Source: an uncultured Alteromonadaceae bacterium
GTDB taxonomy: Bacteria; Pseudomonadota; Gammaproteobacteria; Enterobacterales; Alteromonadaceae
Assembly: GCA_938085045.1 (NCBI GenBank)
Contig: CALKGI010000106.1
Span: 1 to 64,000 of the forward strand
Reading direction: 5' to 3'
Length of the DNA stretch: 64,000 nt
Each line of letters starts with the position of its first letter. The stretch's first letter is position 1. Shown one piece after another: positions 28,964 through 38,888 of the stretch. The notes beneath the pieces were generated by a model. It did no database searches. It saw nothing but the letters and a program-made list of their open reading frames with translations, and was not told where the DNA came from. Both the position numbers and the translations under genes were made by a program.

Positions 28964-30060
28964 CCTTAGTTAGTGATAAGAGTAAGGTTAATAAAATACT
29001 CATTATGGCTGGTGGTACCGGGGGTCATATTTTTCCAGGCTTAGCCGTAGCCGATCATTTGGTCGCCGAGGGCTGGGAAGTTTGCTGGCTAGGCACCAGT
29101 CAAAGAATGGAAGCCACGCTAGTACCAGAGCGCGGTTACAAAATTCGCTTTATCCCTGTTGCTGGTGTTAGAGGCAACGGTTTGAAAAGATTATTACTGG
29201 CACCTTTGATGATTATGCAGTCAATTATTCAGGCCATTAAGGTGATCAGAGAAGAAAAACCGTCAGTGGTATTGGGCATGGGCGGATTTGCCAGTGGCCC
29301 CGGTGGTATCGCCGCATGGTTGCTAAGAAAGCCCATTGTATTGCACGAACAAAATGCAATTGCTGGCTTGACCAACCGCATTTTGGCTTATTTTGCACGG
29401 CAAGTATTGATGGCATTTCCCAATACCTTTGCCAGTAAGCACAAGGCGGTGATGGTGGGTAACCCCATTCGCCAACAGATTAGTGATTTAGCAGCGAGTG
29501 AACTGACAAGCATTGGTGACAGGCCATTGAATGTGCTGATACTTGGTGGCAGTTTGGGCGCTAAGGCCTTAAACGAAAATCTGCCTAATTTGCTGGGTGA
29601 GTCGACATCAACCGAGAAGATAAATGTATGGCACCAAACCGGTCGTGGCAACAAAGAGGCGGCGGTAGAATTATATAAAGGCAATGGTATTGATGCCAAA
29701 GTCGATGAGTTTATTGTTGATATGACTCAAGCCTATCAATGGGCAGATTTAGTGATTTGCCGAGCGGGGGCTTTAACAGTCGCCGAGGTAGCAGCAGCGG
29801 GAGTTGCAGCCATTTTTGTGCCGTTTCCGTTTGCGGTGGACGACCACCAAACATTAAACGCCGGGTGGTTGGCAGATAACGATGCAGCAATTATTGTGCA
29901 GCAAGATGTATTGGCACAACCTAATTCAGTTAAGCAGATTAATGATTTGCTGGCAGACAGAACACAATTACAACAAATGGCAGTGAAGGCAAGAGAAGTC
30001 GCAATAACCGACGCAACCGACAAAGTTGCAGGATATTGTAAAGACCTAGCTCTCACTTAG
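28960..30060 (+). CDS. murG: N-acetylglucosaminyltransferase MurG
   Basis: 366 residues, GTG start in a GTGA overlap with the ftsW stop. [16 protein letters not shown] is the N-terminal glycine-rich motif, GGFASGPGG and [12 protein letters not shown] follow, and the C-terminal donor-binding lobe has [12 protein letters not shown] and [10 protein letters not shown]. MurG adds GlcNAc from UDP-GlcNAc to lipid I, producing lipid II at the inner face of the inner membrane. Confidence 0.98.
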   Translation: MTLVSDKSKVNKILIMAGGTGGHIFPGLAVADHLVAEGWEVCWLGTSQRMEATLVPERGYKIRFIPVAGVRGNGLKRLLLAPLMIMQSIIQAIKVIREEKPSVVLGMGGFASGPGGIAAWLLRKPIVLHEQNAIAGLTNRILAYFARQVLMAFPNTFASKHKAVMVGNPIRQQISDLAASELTSIGDRPLNVLILGGSLGAKALNENLPNLLGESTSTEKINVWHQTGRGNKEAAVELYKGNGIDAKVDEFIVDMTQAYQWADLVICRAGALTVAEVAAAGVAAIFVPFPFAVDDHQTLNAGWLADNDAAIIVQQDVLAQPNSVKQINDLLADRTQLQQMAVKAREVAITDATDKVAGYCKDLALT

Positions 30061-30073
30061 AACCGTAACAAAA

Positions 30074-31537
30074 ATGGTAGATATGACAGAACAAACGCAA
30101 CAGTTAGCAATACCCGAAATGAGAAAAGTGAACCAAATTCACTTTGTCGGGATTGGTGGTGCCGGTATGGGTGGCATTGCCGAGGTTATGCATAACCAAG
30201 GATATAAAGTGACCGGTTCTGACATTCAGACCGGCCCTGTGGTTAGCCGTTTGAACCGGTTGGGTGCGACAATTTTTATCGGCCATGCCGCATCAAATAT
30301 TGTTGATGCTAGCGTGGTTGTTGTGTCATCGGCAGTAGATCAGCAAAACAGTGAATTAGTGGCAGCAAGAGAGCAGCGTATACCGATTGTTCAGCGCGCC
30401 GAAATGTTGGCCGAATTAATGCGTTTTCGTCATGGTATCGCCATTGCTGGCACTCATGGCAAAACAACAACAACCAGCTTGATAGCGTCGATATTTGGTG
30501 AGGCCGAATTAGACCCGACCTTTGTTATCGGCGGTTTGCTTAATAGTGCTGGTACCAACGCCCGATTGGGTAAGAGCCGTTATTTAATTGCTGAAGCCGA
30601 CGAGAGCGATGCTTCATTTTTGCATTTACAGCCTATGGTCAGCGTGATCACCAATATCGAAGCTGACCACATGGATACTTATGATGGCGATTTCGAAAAA
30701 ATGAAATCGACCTACGTCGACTTCTTACGCAACTTGCCTTTTTATGGGGTTGCTGTGGTGTATATCGATGATGAAGTGGTTAAAGAAGTCACCGAACGTT
30801 GTGGTCGAAAGCTTATTACTTATGGACAGTCTGCTGAGGCAGATTACCGAGTGTCAGATTACCGCCAAGAAGGTAGTCGCAGTACTTTTACTGTTAACGG
30901 CCCTAACGGCGGTTCGATGGAAGTTAGGCTGAATTTGCCGGGCCTGCACAATGTGCTTAATGCAACGGCGGCGATAGCTGTGGCGCTAGATGAAGGTATT
31001 GAGCCTGAGTCGATAAACGCCGCATTAGACAAGTTTGAAGGCATTGGCAGGCGTTTCCAGCAATACGGTGAGTATGACGTTGATGGCGCTAGTATGATGT
31101 TGGTAGATGATTACGGTCATCACCCCACTGAAGTTGCCGCGACAATAGCGGCGGCACGAGCCGGTTGGCCAGACAGGCGTTTGGTGATGGTTTACCAACC
31201 GCACAGATATTCACGAACACGTGATTTGTACGAAGATTTCGCCAAGGTATTGTCAGAGGTCGATGTATTGTTATTGCTTGAGGTGTATAGCGCAGGTGAA
31301 GAGCCTATAGCTGGTGCCGATGGCCGAAGTCTTTGCCGTACTATCAGGCAACGAGGCAAGTTAGACCCGATATTTGTAGAGCCGTCTCAATCGCTCTATA
31401 CCGTATTGGCCGATGTGCTGAGCGATCAAGATTTATTACTGACCCAAGGGGCTGGTGACATTGGTGGCATGGTAAAAGTGATTGCTAAAACACAATTAAA
31501 TAAAGAACAACTAATAAAGTGTGGAGAACAGGTGTGA
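30074..31537 (+). CDS. murC: UDP-MurNAc:L-alanine ligase MurC
   Basis: 487 residues from the ATG at 30074; a second ATG three codons on is equally possible. [44 protein letters not shown] and [10 protein letters not shown] identify MurC. It adds the first amino acid to UDP-MurNAc. It starts 13 bases after murG, one of the few non-overlapping junctions in the cluster. Confidence 0.98.
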   Translation: MVDMTEQTQQLAIPEMRKVNQIHFVGIGGAGMGGIAEVMHNQGYKVTGSDIQTGPVVSRLNRLGATIFIGHAASNIVDASVVVVSSAVDQQNSELVAAREQRIPIVQRAEMLAELMRFRHGIAIAGTHGKTTTTSLIASIFGEAELDPTFVIGGLLNSAGTNARLGKSRYLIAEADESDASFLHLQPMVSVITNIEADHMDTYDGDFEKMKSTYVDFLRNLPFYGVAVVYIDDEVVKEVTERCGRKLITYGQSAEADYRVSDYRQEGSRSTFTVNGPNGGSMEVRLNLPGLHNVLNATAAIAVALDEGIEPESINAALDKFEGIGRRFQQYGEYDVDGASMMLVDDYGHHPTEVAATIAAARAGWPDRRLVMVYQPHRYSRTRDLYEDFAKVLSEVDVLLLLEVYSAGEEPIAGADGRSLCRTIRQRGKLDPIFVEPSQSLYTVLADVLSDQDLLLTQGAGDIGGMVKVIAKTQLNKEQLIKCGEQV

Positions 31538-32463
31538 GCGAATTTGGCAAAGTCGCAGTAATATTCGGCGGTACATCGGCTGAAAGAGAAGTTTCGTTAA
31601 ATTCTGGTGCCACCGTATTGGCCGGTTTGCTGGATGTGGGTGTTGATGCTTTTGCCTTTGACACCAAAGATCAGCCGCTGTCGGCTTTGGCAGACATGAA
31701 TGTCGACCGAGTGTTTATTGTATTACATGGTCGCGGCGGAGAAGACGGCACGATTCAAGGCGCGCTTGAATTTATGGGCATTCCCTATACTGGCAGTGGC
31801 GTGCTTGGCTCGGCTTTGGCGATGGACAAAGTGCGCTGTAAGCAGTTATTTAAAGCCAACGATTTGCCAACACCCGATTTTTTGGTGGTTAACAAAGCCG
31901 ATTATAAAAAGGGCAGTACGTCGGCAATTATTGACAATTTGGGTGGTGTTGTTTTTGTCAAACCAGCCAACGAAGGGTCGAGCATAGGCATGGATCGCGC
32001 ACAAACATCTGAGCAATTGTCTGTTGCGATTGATACAGCAATGCGGTTTGATGACACGGTGCTAATTGAGTCGTTTGTTGACGGGCCTGAGTACACAGTA
32101 ACGATACTGGCAGGACAAGCTTTGCCAGTAATAGAATTAAAAACACCGAGAACGTTTTACGATTATAAAGCAAAGTATCAAAGCGATAATACCCAGTACA
32201 TTTGCCCATGTGCACTTGACGCCGCCAAAACTGTACAGGTACAAAAGTTGGCAAAATCGGCGTTTGATGTGGTTGGTGCAAAAGGCTGGGGCAGGGTTGA
32301 TGTGATGCTGGACAAAAATGGCGAGTTTCAACTGTTAGAGGTTAATACGGTGCCGGGCATGACTGCAAAGTCGTTGGTACCGATGGCGGCAAAGGCCGCA
32401 GGATATGAATTGAGTTCATTGTTGCTAGAGATTTTAAAAACCACACTGGACAAAACGGTTTAA
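31534..32463 (+). CDS. ddlB: D-alanine:D-alanine ligase
   Basis: 309 residues from the GTG at 31534, which has TGTGGAGA upstream and overlaps the murC stop; the longer frame has no good start. Ddl N-terminal motif [30 protein letters not shown]-grasp residues through [12 protein letters not shown], and EVNTVPGMT at the Mg site. It makes the D-Ala-D-Ala used by MurF. The size matches the DdlB type found in dcw clusters. Confidence 0.97.
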   Translation: MSEFGKVAVIFGGTSAEREVSLNSGATVLAGLLDVGVDAFAFDTKDQPLSALADMNVDRVFIVLHGRGGEDGTIQGALEFMGIPYTGSGVLGSALAMDKVRCKQLFKANDLPTPDFLVVNKADYKKGSTSAIIDNLGGVVFVKPANEGSSIGMDRAQTSEQLSVAIDTAMRFDDTVLIESFVDGPEYTVTILAGQALPVIELKTPRTFYDYKAKYQSDNTQYICPCALDAAKTVQVQKLAKSAFDVVGAKGWGRVDVMLDKNGEFQLLEVNTVPGMTAKSLVPMAAKAAGYELSSLLLEILKTTLDKTV

Positions 32464-32468
32464 TCTGC

Positions 32469-33239
32469 ATGATGAAAAACTTATCCACAATCAAGCAAAA
32501 GTACAACTGGACGTTGATTAGTGGTCTAACATTTTTCTTTACAGTCATTGTTTTGATGGTGCTGGGTTATCAGCAAATAGTGACTTGGTTGATGGATGAA
32601 AAAGCTGTGCCATTACGCCATGTCGTAGTGACTGGCCAATTGCAGCATATAACTAAGCAGGAAGTCGCCCAGCAGGTGATGAGTAATAAAGTAGGTAGTT
32701 TTTTCAATGTTGATGTTAACGCCGTACAGCGCTCGATTGAGAGCTTACCATGGGTATACCGAGTCTCGGTGCGTAAGAAATGGCCAGACACTTTAAACGT
32801 CCATGTCACCGAACAGGCTGTTGTGGCGCGGTGGAACGACGAAAAACTGCTGAACGTTCAAGGTCAAGTCTTCACTGCAAAGCTCAGTGAAGGGTTACCA
32901 GCATTGCCAAGATTGTTTGGTCCCCAAGGCAGCGAAATGGACGCACTGCAAGGGTATAGAGATTTAAGTAGTTTATTGAGTATTAATGGTTTTAGTGTTG
33001 CGCAGTTAACGTTATCGGCGCGTTTTTCGTGGCAGTTGACGCTTGAAAATGGTGTCTTGCTACAGCTTGGACGTGATGAGCGAGTGGCTAGGGTACAACG
33101 ATTTATCGATATGTTTGAGGTGATATCTAAACATGAAGATAAACCCGTCACCAGTGTCGATTTACGTTACGATACCGGCATGGCGGTGCGTTGGTCGCGA
33201 CCACAAAGTGAAGAATCCAAAGGTGAAAAGAATTCATAA
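32469..33239 (+). CDS. ftsQ: Cell division protein FtsQ
   Basis: 256 residues: short cytoplasmic N terminus, one membrane helix (LTFFFTVIVLMVLGY), a POTRA domain (about 55-125: RHVVVTGQLQHITKQEV through VRKKWPDTLNVHVTEQ) and the beta domain. FtsQ bridges early and late divisome proteins through FtsB/FtsL. The first two codons are both ATG. A perfect DnaA-box-like TTATCCACA lies inside codons 5-7, probably by chance. Confidence 0.96.
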   Translation: MMKNLSTIKQKYNWTLISGLTFFFTVIVLMVLGYQQIVTWLMDEKAVPLRHVVVTGQLQHITKQEVAQQVMSNKVGSFFNVDVNAVQRSIESLPWVYRVSVRKKWPDTLNVHVTEQAVVARWNDEKLLNVQGQVFTAKLSEGLPALPRLFGPQGSEMDALQGYRDLSSLLSINGFSVAQLTLSARFSWQLTLENGVLLQLGRDERVARVQRFIDMFEVISKHEDKPVTSVDLRYDTGMAVRWSRPQSEESKGEKNS

Positions 33240-34474
33240 TGGCTAAAGAAGTGGATAGAAATTTAATTGTCGCATTAGACATCGGCACTTCAAAAATCTC
33301 GGCAGTGGTGGGAGAAATCACTGACGACGATCAATTGAGTGTGGTTGCTGTTGGCAATAGTCCGGCCAAAGGGATGGACAAAGGTGGGGTTAACGACCTC
33401 AACAAGGTCATTGAATCTATACAAAAGGCCGTAGATGAAGCCGAATTGATGGCCGACTGTAGAATTTCGTCGGTTTATTTGGGCATTTCAGGCAAACACA
33501 TTAGCTGTCAGAACGAAAGCGGTATGGTGGCCATTAATGACGCTGAAGTGATTCAAGATGATGTCGACAGTGTCATGCACGCGGCAAAGTCAGTGCCGAT
33601 GTCGGCAGAGCGCAGAATGTTGCATGTATTGCCGCAGGAGTTTTCGGTAGACATGCAAGAAGGCATCAAAAGCCCAGTGGGCATGTCTGGTGTCAGAATG
33701 GAAGCGAAAGTCCATATCATTACCTGTGCCAATGATATGGCAAGAAATATCGTCAAGTGCGTGGAACGCTGTGAGCTACAAGCTGATCAGTTGATATTCA
33801 CCGCACTGGCATCAAGTTATGCAGTGCTGACCGAAGATGAAAAGGATCTCGGGGTTTGCGTAGTAGATATAGGGGGGGGCACCATTGATATCGTTATTTA
33901 TACCAATGGCGCAATACGTTATTCGGCAGTGTTGCCGGTCGCAGGAAATCAGGTAACCAATGATATTGCCAAAATTTTCCGTACACCGATAAGTTATGCC
34001 GAAGAGATTAAAGTGCAGTATGCCTGCGCCATTCGCAACATGGCCAGTGCCGAGGAAAACATTGAAGTGCCTAGTGTCGGCGGACGGCCAGCCCGTTCAA
34101 TGTCGCGGCACACCCTAGCCGAGGTGATAGAACCGAGGTATCAGGAAATGTTTGAAATGGTGCTAACCCAAATTCGCGAAAGCGGCTTGGAAGGTCAAAT
34201 TGCAGCCGGGGTAGTATTAACCGGTGGCACGGCAAAAATGGAAGGCGCAATTGAATTGGCTGAAGATGTATTTCAGATGTTAGTGCGATTGGGTAGGCCT
34301 ATTGAGGTAGGCGGGTTGTCGGAGTATGTAAACGACCCGTGTTATTCCACGGCCGTTGGATTGCTGTTGTACGGTAAAGAAATGAAGAGTCAGGCGATGA
34401 ACGAGTCGCAAAATGTCGCTGGAGTTGGTAACATGTTGCGCCGAATCTCCAGCTGGTTCAAAGGTGAGTTTTAG
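33239..34474 (+). CDS. ftsA: Cell division protein FtsA
   Basis: 411 residues, actin-like fold: VALDIGTSKISAVVGEI phosphate-1 motif, the inserted 1C domain, CVVDIGGGTIDIVIY phosphate-2 motif, and VLTGGTAKMEG adenosine motif. The C terminus MLRRISSWFKGEF is the amphipathic helix that binds the inner membrane. FtsA anchors FtsZ filaments. It overlaps the ftsQ stop by one base (TAATG). Confidence 0.98.
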   Translation: MAKEVDRNLIVALDIGTSKISAVVGEITDDDQLSVVAVGNSPAKGMDKGGVNDLNKVIESIQKAVDEAELMADCRISSVYLGISGKHISCQNESGMVAINDAEVIQDDVDSVMHAAKSVPMSAERRMLHVLPQEFSVDMQEGIKSPVGMSGVRMEAKVHIITCANDMARNIVKCVERCELQADQLIFTALASSYAVLTEDEKDLGVCVVDIGGGTIDIVIYTNGAIRYSAVLPVAGNQVTNDIAKIFRTPISYAEEIKVQYACAIRNMASAEENIEVPSVGGRPARSMSRHTLAEVIEPRYQEMFEMVLTQIRESGLEGQIAAGVVLTGGTAKMEGAIELAEDVFQMLVRLGRPIEVGGLSEYVNDPCYSTAVGLLLYGKEMKSQAMNESQNVAGVGNMLRRISSWFKGEF

Positions 34475-34476
34475 TT

Positions 34477-34520
34477 CCGTCAGGAAATCATGATTTCTAA
34501 CTGCCAAAGTGGCAGGACGG
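34477..34520 (+). promoter_or_regulatory. Predicted three-way-junction structure at the start of the ftsA-ftsZ spacer
   Basis: An outer stem CCGTC (34477-34481) / GACGG (34516-34520) encloses two hairpins: the perfect palindrome GAAATCATGATTTC (34484-34497) and CTGCCA-AAG-TGGCAG (34501-34515). The nesting is too regular to be likely by chance. It begins three bases after the ftsA stop, so it could be an RNA processing or attenuation element, or a dispersed repeat. Confidence 0.55.
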
Positions 34521-34542
34521 TGTTATGCAGCGTGGTCGTAAA

Positions 34543-34600
34543 GCTTATTTAATAAGCGACGAGTTTCATTCTACAGACGTATTCTAATAGCGCTTGCGCT
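34543..34600 (+). other. Two further hairpins in the ftsA-ftsZ spacer
   Basis: GCTTAT-TTA-ATAAGC (34543-34557) and AGCGC-TT-GCGCT (34589-34600) are short perfect hairpins in the middle of the 213-base spacer. Neither is followed by a T tract, so simple termination is unlikely. Confidence 0.45.
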
Positions 34601-34651
34601 GAGATGAGTTTAAAGATGAAAGCGAGTGAGGCAGTCGACGGTGCAAGCGGG

Positions 34652-34667
34652 TTATTGTCGACAATAA
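34652..34667. promoter_or_regulatory. 16-base perfect palindrome upstream of ftsZ
   Basis: TTATTGTCGACAATAA is perfectly self-complementary. It ends 20 bases before the ftsZ ATG, just before the GCGGAGAG ribosome binding site, and is followed by six more A. It could bind a dimeric regulator or fold in mRNA next to the ribosome binding site. Confidence 0.5.
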
Positions 34668-34687
34668 AAAAATGCGGAGAGTCAAAG

Positions 34688-35875
34688 ATGTACGAACTAA
34701 TGGAAAATCATAACGAAGACGCGATAATTAAGGTTGTCGGCGTTGGTGGAGGCGGCGGAAACGCGGTCGAACACATGCTCGAACAAACCATCGAAGGGGT
34801 GGATTTTGTCACGGCAAATACAGATTCCCAGGCGCTGAGAAAATCGTCTGCCGGATTAACCATTCAACTGGGTGCCAATGTCACTAAAGGTTTGGGTGCG
34901 GGTGCAAACCCTGAAATCGGACGCCAATCGGCTGAAGAAGACCGGGAAATGCTCAAGCAAACCCTTGAAGGTGCCGATATGGTGTTTATCGCTGCCGGTA
35001 TGGGTGGCGGTACAGGCACAGGCGCGGCACCAATTGTTGCCGAAGTTGCCAAAGAACTGGGTATTTTGACGGTTGCGGTTGTCACCAAGCCTTTCCCTTT
35101 TGAGGGCAAAAAGCGAATGACCCATGCTGAAAAAGGTATCGAAGAGTTGTCAAAACATGTTGACTCATTGATCACCATCCCAAATGACAAACTGCTTAAA
35201 GTGCTCGGCAAAGGCACCAGCTTGTTAGATGCATTTAAAGCGGCCAACAACGTACTGCTTGGCGCTGTTCAGGGCATTGCAGAGCTTATCACCCTACCGG
35301 GTTTGATTAACGTGGATTTCGCCGATGTACGCACCGTAATGTCTGAAATGGGCACTGCGATGATGGGCACCGGTATTGCGTCTGGTCCTGACAGAGCAGA
35401 AGAAGCAGCAGAGGCCGCTATTTCAAGCCCATTGCTTGAAGATGTTGATTTGTCTGGTGCTAAAGGCATTTTGGTCAACATCACAGCTGGTCTTGATATC
35501 AGCATTGAAGAATTTGAAAACGTTGGTAATGCTGTCAAAGCTTTTGCTTCTGAAAACGCTACCGTGGTTGTCGGCGCCGTGATTGACATGGAAATGACTG
35601 ACGAGCTACGAGTAACGGTTGTTGCAACGGGTATTGGCGAAGGCAAAAAAGCCGATATTTCATTGGTGACCAATTCAGCGCCTGCGCCACGTCCAATGAC
35701 ACCAACTGGTGCTTCTACTATGGGTTCTGCTGCACTTGATACAAACGCTGTATCAAACCAAATGGCAGATGCTTCTACGGTAGCTTCAAGCCATGTTAAT
35801 GCAACACCAGCGACAGAAACTGAAAAAGAAAGCTATTTGGATATTCCGGCATTCTTGCGTAAGCAAGCCGATTAA
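34688..35875 (+). CDS. ftsZ: Cell division protein FtsZ
   Basis: 395 residues from the ATG at 34688, which has GCGGAGAG upstream and gives the conserved N terminus; the open frame extends 28 codons further into the structured leader without a ribosome binding site. Tubulin-like GTPase with [13 protein letters not shown], the [10 protein letters not shown] signature loop, and the C-terminal peptide [13 protein letters not shown] that binds FtsA and ZipA. It forms the Z ring. Unlike the rest of the cluster it is separated from the gene before it by 213 bases, which allows separate control of its level. Confidence 0.98.
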   Translation: MYELMENHNEDAIIKVVGVGGGGGNAVEHMLEQTIEGVDFVTANTDSQALRKSSAGLTIQLGANVTKGLGAGANPEIGRQSAEEDREMLKQTLEGADMVFIAAGMGGGTGTGAAPIVAEVAKELGILTVAVVTKPFPFEGKKRMTHAEKGIEELSKHVDSLITIPNDKLLKVLGKGTSLLDAFKAANNVLLGAVQGIAELITLPGLINVDFADVRTVMSEMGTAMMGTGIASGPDRAEEAAEAAISSPLLEDVDLSGAKGILVNITAGLDISIEEFENVGNAVKAFASENATVVVGAVIDMEMTDELRVTVVATGIGEGKKADISLVTNSAPAPRPMTPTGASTMGSAALDTNAVSNQMADASTVASSHVNATPATETEKESYLDIPAFLRKQAD

Positions 35876-36011
35876 CCTTTATTTACGTTCATAGGGAACC
35901 AAGTCAAGATGGCTGGGTCCTAAGCTAAACTTGAAAAAGGTTAAGCTTGTTCAGTTTCGGTTCACCCGAACGTTAATATACTTAAAGCAGATAAACAGGC
36001 TGTAGAAAAAA

Positions 36012-36039
36012 TAGACTCAACAAAAAAGTGTGTTATAAT
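36012..36039 (+). promoter_or_regulatory. Candidate lpxC promoter
   Basis: A perfect -10 TATAAT (36034-36039) in the context TGTTATAATGCGCC, with a weak -35 TAGACT 16 bases upstream. It lies 58 bases before the lpxC ATG in the 221-base gap after ftsZ. TTCGG-TTCAC-CCGAA (35956-35970) is a weak hairpin further upstream; no clear ftsZ terminator was found. Confidence 0.55.
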
Positions 36040-36096
36040 GCGCCCCCGCAATATCGCGGAAAGGTTAATTTTTAAACACATCAGAGATGATTATTT

Positions 36097-37011
36097 ATGA
36101 TTAAACAACGAACCATCAAACAGATCGTCAGCGCGACAGGTGTTGGATTACACAAGGGAGACAAGGTCAAACTGACTCTCCGTCCCGCACCGGAAAATAC
36201 CGGCATTTTATTTCGCCGTATTGATCTTGATCCTGTGGTTACATTCCATACATCGCCTGAACTGGTTGGTGATACTATGATGTGTACGTGTTTAATTGGT
36301 GAAAATGATGTTCGGTTATCAACAACCGAACATTTGGTTGCCGCCATTGCCGGACTTGGCATTGATAACATGGTTATTGATGTTGACGCTGGCGAAATTC
36401 CTATCATGGACGGCAGCGCCATCTCTTTTGTCTATTTGATTCAAAAAGCCGGTATCGAAGAACAGTCAGTTGCTAAACGTTTTATCCGCATCAAAGAAAC
36501 TGTACGTGTTGAAGAAGGCGATAAATGGGCGCAGTTTACGCCTAATGACGAAGGTTTTAGAATCAACTTTGCCATTGATTTTGATCACCCAGCCATTGCA
36601 GGCTCACCGCAACGTGTCTCTATCGACATGTCACCGAGCGCCTTTATCAAACAAATAAGCCGTGCTAGGACCTTTGGTTTCATGAAAGACATCGAATATC
36701 TTCACGCTAATAACTTAGCCCTTGGCGGCAGCATGGAAAACGCCGTGGTAATGGATGAGTACAAAGTCCTTAACCCACAAGGTTTACGTTACGAAGACGA
36801 ATTCGTTAAGCACAAAATTCTCGACGCGATTGGCGACTTGTTCATGGCCGGTCACAACATCGTTGGCGAATTCACCGCATTTAAATCAGGTCACGCCCTG
36901 AACAACAAATTGTTGCAAGCCTTGATGAACAATCAAGAAGCTTGGGAATACGTGACCTATGAAGACCAAGCTGAAGCTCCAGAAGGATTTTTGGTTCCGC
37001 AGTTTGCTTAA
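36097..37011 (+). CDS. lpxC: UDP-3-O-acyl-N-acetylglucosamine deacetylase LpxC
   Basis: 304 residues, the standard length. [24 protein letters not shown] opens the first alpha/beta domain; zinc ligands lie in STTEHLVAA (His) and in the [11 protein letters not shown] segment (His and Asp), with [11 protein letters not shown] providing the general-acid His region. It carries out the committed step of lipid A synthesis in the cytoplasm. It has its own promoter and terminator. In E. coli its level is set by FtsH proteolysis acting on the C terminus. Confidence 0.98.
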   Translation: MIKQRTIKQIVSATGVGLHKGDKVKLTLRPAPENTGILFRRIDLDPVVTFHTSPELVGDTMMCTCLIGENDVRLSTTEHLVAAIAGLGIDNMVIDVDAGEIPIMDGSAISFVYLIQKAGIEEQSVAKRFIRIKETVRVEEGDKWAQFTPNDEGFRINFAIDFDHPAIAGSPQRVSIDMSPSAFIKQISRARTFGFMKDIEYLHANNLALGGSMENAVVMDEYKVLNPQGLRYEDEFVKHKILDAIGDLFMAGHNIVGEFTAFKSGHALNNKLLQALMNNQEAWEYVTYEDQAEAPEGFLVPQFA

Positions 37012-37036
37012 ACCCGTTTTACCCGCATTTATAAAG

Positions 37037-37064
37037 AGCCTCGCTACCGCGGGGCTTTTTTTTG
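37037..37064 (+). terminator. Rho-independent terminator after lpxC
   Basis: GAGCCTCGC-TACC-GCGGGGC (one G-U pair) followed by a run of nine T. Confidence 0.88.
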
Positions 37065-37112
37065 GGTGTTTTTTTGATGGTGCATTGTGAAACTTCAAAT
37101 AAATCCGCATGA

Positions 37113-37312
37113 GGAGGATGGGTTAGGCGAGGTTCGAGCCGTAACCCATCGCTGGCTCGGGTATCCTTCAAGCCGTGAATATACCAATGATTTAACATTG
37201 GTTCAGGAAAATGATGGTCATTAATATACGGGGTTGAACTTGGGTTCTAGTAACCGATGGGTTACGGTTCGTGCCTCACCTAACTTCGCCTCACAAGTTC
37301 GGCCCATCCTCC
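37113..37312. repeat. GATGGGTTA/TAACCCATC inverted-repeat element
   Basis: The ends GGAGGATGGG and CCCATCCTCC are exact inverse copies. The left arm (37113-37151) and right arm (37255-37312) share a ~30-base inverted match including CCGTAACCCATCG. Each arm is itself a hairpin (GATGGGTTA...TAACCCATC), and CCAATG/CATTGG forms a hairpin in the middle. It occupies most of the 371-base gap between the convergent lpxC and dciA genes. Similar GATGGGTTA-type palindromes are known as dispersed repeats in other bacteria, from general knowledge. Confidence 0.7.
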
Positions 37313-37382
37313 ATGTGTGGGTTATTGAAATTAAGTGATGGTGTGCATGTGAGGGTTATTTACGTTCGGCGTTGATGTCGGC

Positions 37383-37844
37383 TTAATCTTTCACCTGCAA
37401 AGCAGCCAACCGCTCAAGTTTACGCTTCAAACTATCGGGGGCATTGCTCGCCGCTTCCAATATATAAGACGCTGCCTGCTCAGATAATCGATTATTGTTG
37501 ACCGCTTCTTTTTTCACCTCTTGGTGTAAAAATTTGTTGTTTGGCACGACTTTAAGGGTGATGTTAGCCAATTCGGGGAGGACATTTTGACGAAAATTGG
37601 ATAGAATGTCGGCCAACATAAAATTGAGTCGTGTGGCAAAGGCTGAATTGGCGGTTTCAATGGTCAAAACCCCGTGGTGATAGTTGCTTACGCGGCAGTT
37701 TTGCGCGATAGTATCGCCCACTGATTTGGCGAGGAAAGAATTTAGCGTGTTTAATTGCTGGCTTCTTTGCGTAATCGATGCCAAATTTCCCGAGCTTTTA
37801 GCTAGCAGGTTGGTTAGAGTTTCGGGGGTATGGCGTTTTGGCAA
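37383..37844 (-). CDS. dciA: DciA-type helicase loader (DUF721)
   Basis: 153 residues. The N-terminal half contains the DUF721 domain (LAKSVGDTIAQNCRVSNYHHGVLTIETANSAFATRLNFM), here at the N-terminal side with a helical, basic C-terminal tail of about 60 residues. DciA loads the replicative helicase DnaB in bacteria that lack phage-derived DnaC. Its place between lpxC and secA, divergent from an M23 peptidase, is the known gammaproteobacterial neighbourhood (as in Pseudomonas). Its presence suggests that replication here starts with a DciA-type loader. Confidence 0.88.
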   Translation of the reverse strand: MPKRHTPETLTNLLAKSSGNLASITQRSQQLNTLNSFLAKSVGDTIAQNCRVSNYHHGVLTIETANSAFATRLNFMLADILSNFRQNVLPELANITLKVVPNNKFLHQEVKKEAVNNNRLSEQAASYILEAASNAPDSLKRKLERLAALQVKD

Positions 37845-37876
37845 AACATCGACACAAACATAGATAAAGAATAGGT

Positions 37877-38803
37877 ATGAGTTTAACAGTAAACTATCGT
37901 GGAAAATATATTAACTTTTCCACCGAGTTGAAAAAGCCCCAGTGGCTCCCCTTTTTACTGTTGAGTTTTGGTGCCGTAGTGTGGTCGGCCTATTATTATT
38001 CCATCATCGATGCAGAGCGCGCCAAAGTGCAAAACCAGTTGCACAGTTCTCAATTAGAATATCGACATCAAAAAGATGATTTGGCCTTGTTAAAAGACAA
38101 AGCTGAGCATCAATTGGTGGTTTTACAGCTAAAAATCGGCGAATTGCAAGGGCAAGTAAATCGGCTCAATGCTTTTGGTCAAGAATTAGCCAAAGTAGCA
38201 AATATTCCTGACAGTGAATTTAATTTTTCTGCTTCGCCTGCCATTGGTGGCGGGCCACTGGGTAGCGTTACAGAGCTTGCTGTTGCTGGGGTTTCACCCC
38301 TAATGCGACAAATGGATGACCTGTTAATGCAGCTCGATGGGCAGGAACAAAAGATGGCACTACTTGAATCTATACTACTTAATCACAATATAGAGAAGGG
38401 CAGCTACCTGTCAGGTAGGCCGATAACCTCTGGTTGGTTGTCATCTTACTTTGGCGCACGAAAAGATCCATTCACCGGATTACCTGCTGTTCATAAAGGG
38501 ATAGATTTTGCCGGAAAGCATGGAGACAAGGTGATAGCTACAGGCGCTGGCGTTATAAGCTGGGCCTCACAGCGTTATGGATATGGCCAGATGATAGAAG
38601 TAGACCATGGTGATGGGTTTAAAACCCGCTATGGTCATAACGAACAACTTCTGGTTGAGGTTGGTGATGTAGTGGAGAAGGGCCAGCTTATCGCCAAAAT
38701 GGGCAGTTCAGGACGTTCGACCGGTCCTCATGTTCATTATGAGATCCTCAAAGGCGGTAAACAGATAAACCCTTTAAAATATGTTTATCGACGACAGCAG
38801 TAA
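37877..38803 (+). CDS. M23 family (LytM) peptidoglycan endopeptidase, membrane anchored
   Basis: 308 residues: one membrane helix (about 27-45), a periplasmic coiled coil (about 48-105), a linker, and a C-terminal LytM domain (about 190-305). The zinc motifs are complete: HKGIDF (HxxxD) and HVHYE (HxH). It should cut peptide cross-links in peptidoglycan. Homologues lie next to secA in many gammaproteobacteria. It is divergent from dciA with a 32-base gap and is followed 85 bases later by secA, possibly as one transcript. Confidence 0.94.
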   Translation: MSLTVNYRGKYINFSTELKKPQWLPFLLLSFGAVVWSAYYYSIIDAERAKVQNQLHSSQLEYRHQKDDLALLKDKAEHQLVVLQLKIGELQGQVNRLNAFGQELAKVANIPDSEFNFSASPAIGGGPLGSVTELAVAGVSPLMRQMDDLLMQLDGQEQKMALLESILLNHNIEKGSYLSGRPITSGWLSSYFGARKDPFTGLPAVHKGIDFAGKHGDKVIATGAGVISWASQRYGYGQMIEVDHGDGFKTRYGHNEQLLVEVGDVVEKGQLIAKMGSSGRSTGPHVHYEILKGGKQINPLKYVYRRQQ

Positions 38804-38888
38804 TTCATAGACAGGCCAGATACGCTTTGCAATCGGTATCCCCCTGTTAAAGTAAAAAAATATAAATGGCAGTACAACGGATTTTAAA

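Noticed and set aside
32481-32489. Perfect DnaA box TTATCCACA in ftsQ, and another at 17612-17620 in the LysE-type gene
   Set aside because: A given 9-base sequence is expected about once per two such windows over both strands, the two are 15 kb apart, both are inside genes, and there is no AT-rich origin-like region or cluster. Not an origin.
38804-38888. secM-like arrest peptide in front of secA
   Set aside because: The gap is only 85 bases and the preceding gene is an M23 peptidase without a recognisable arrest motif.
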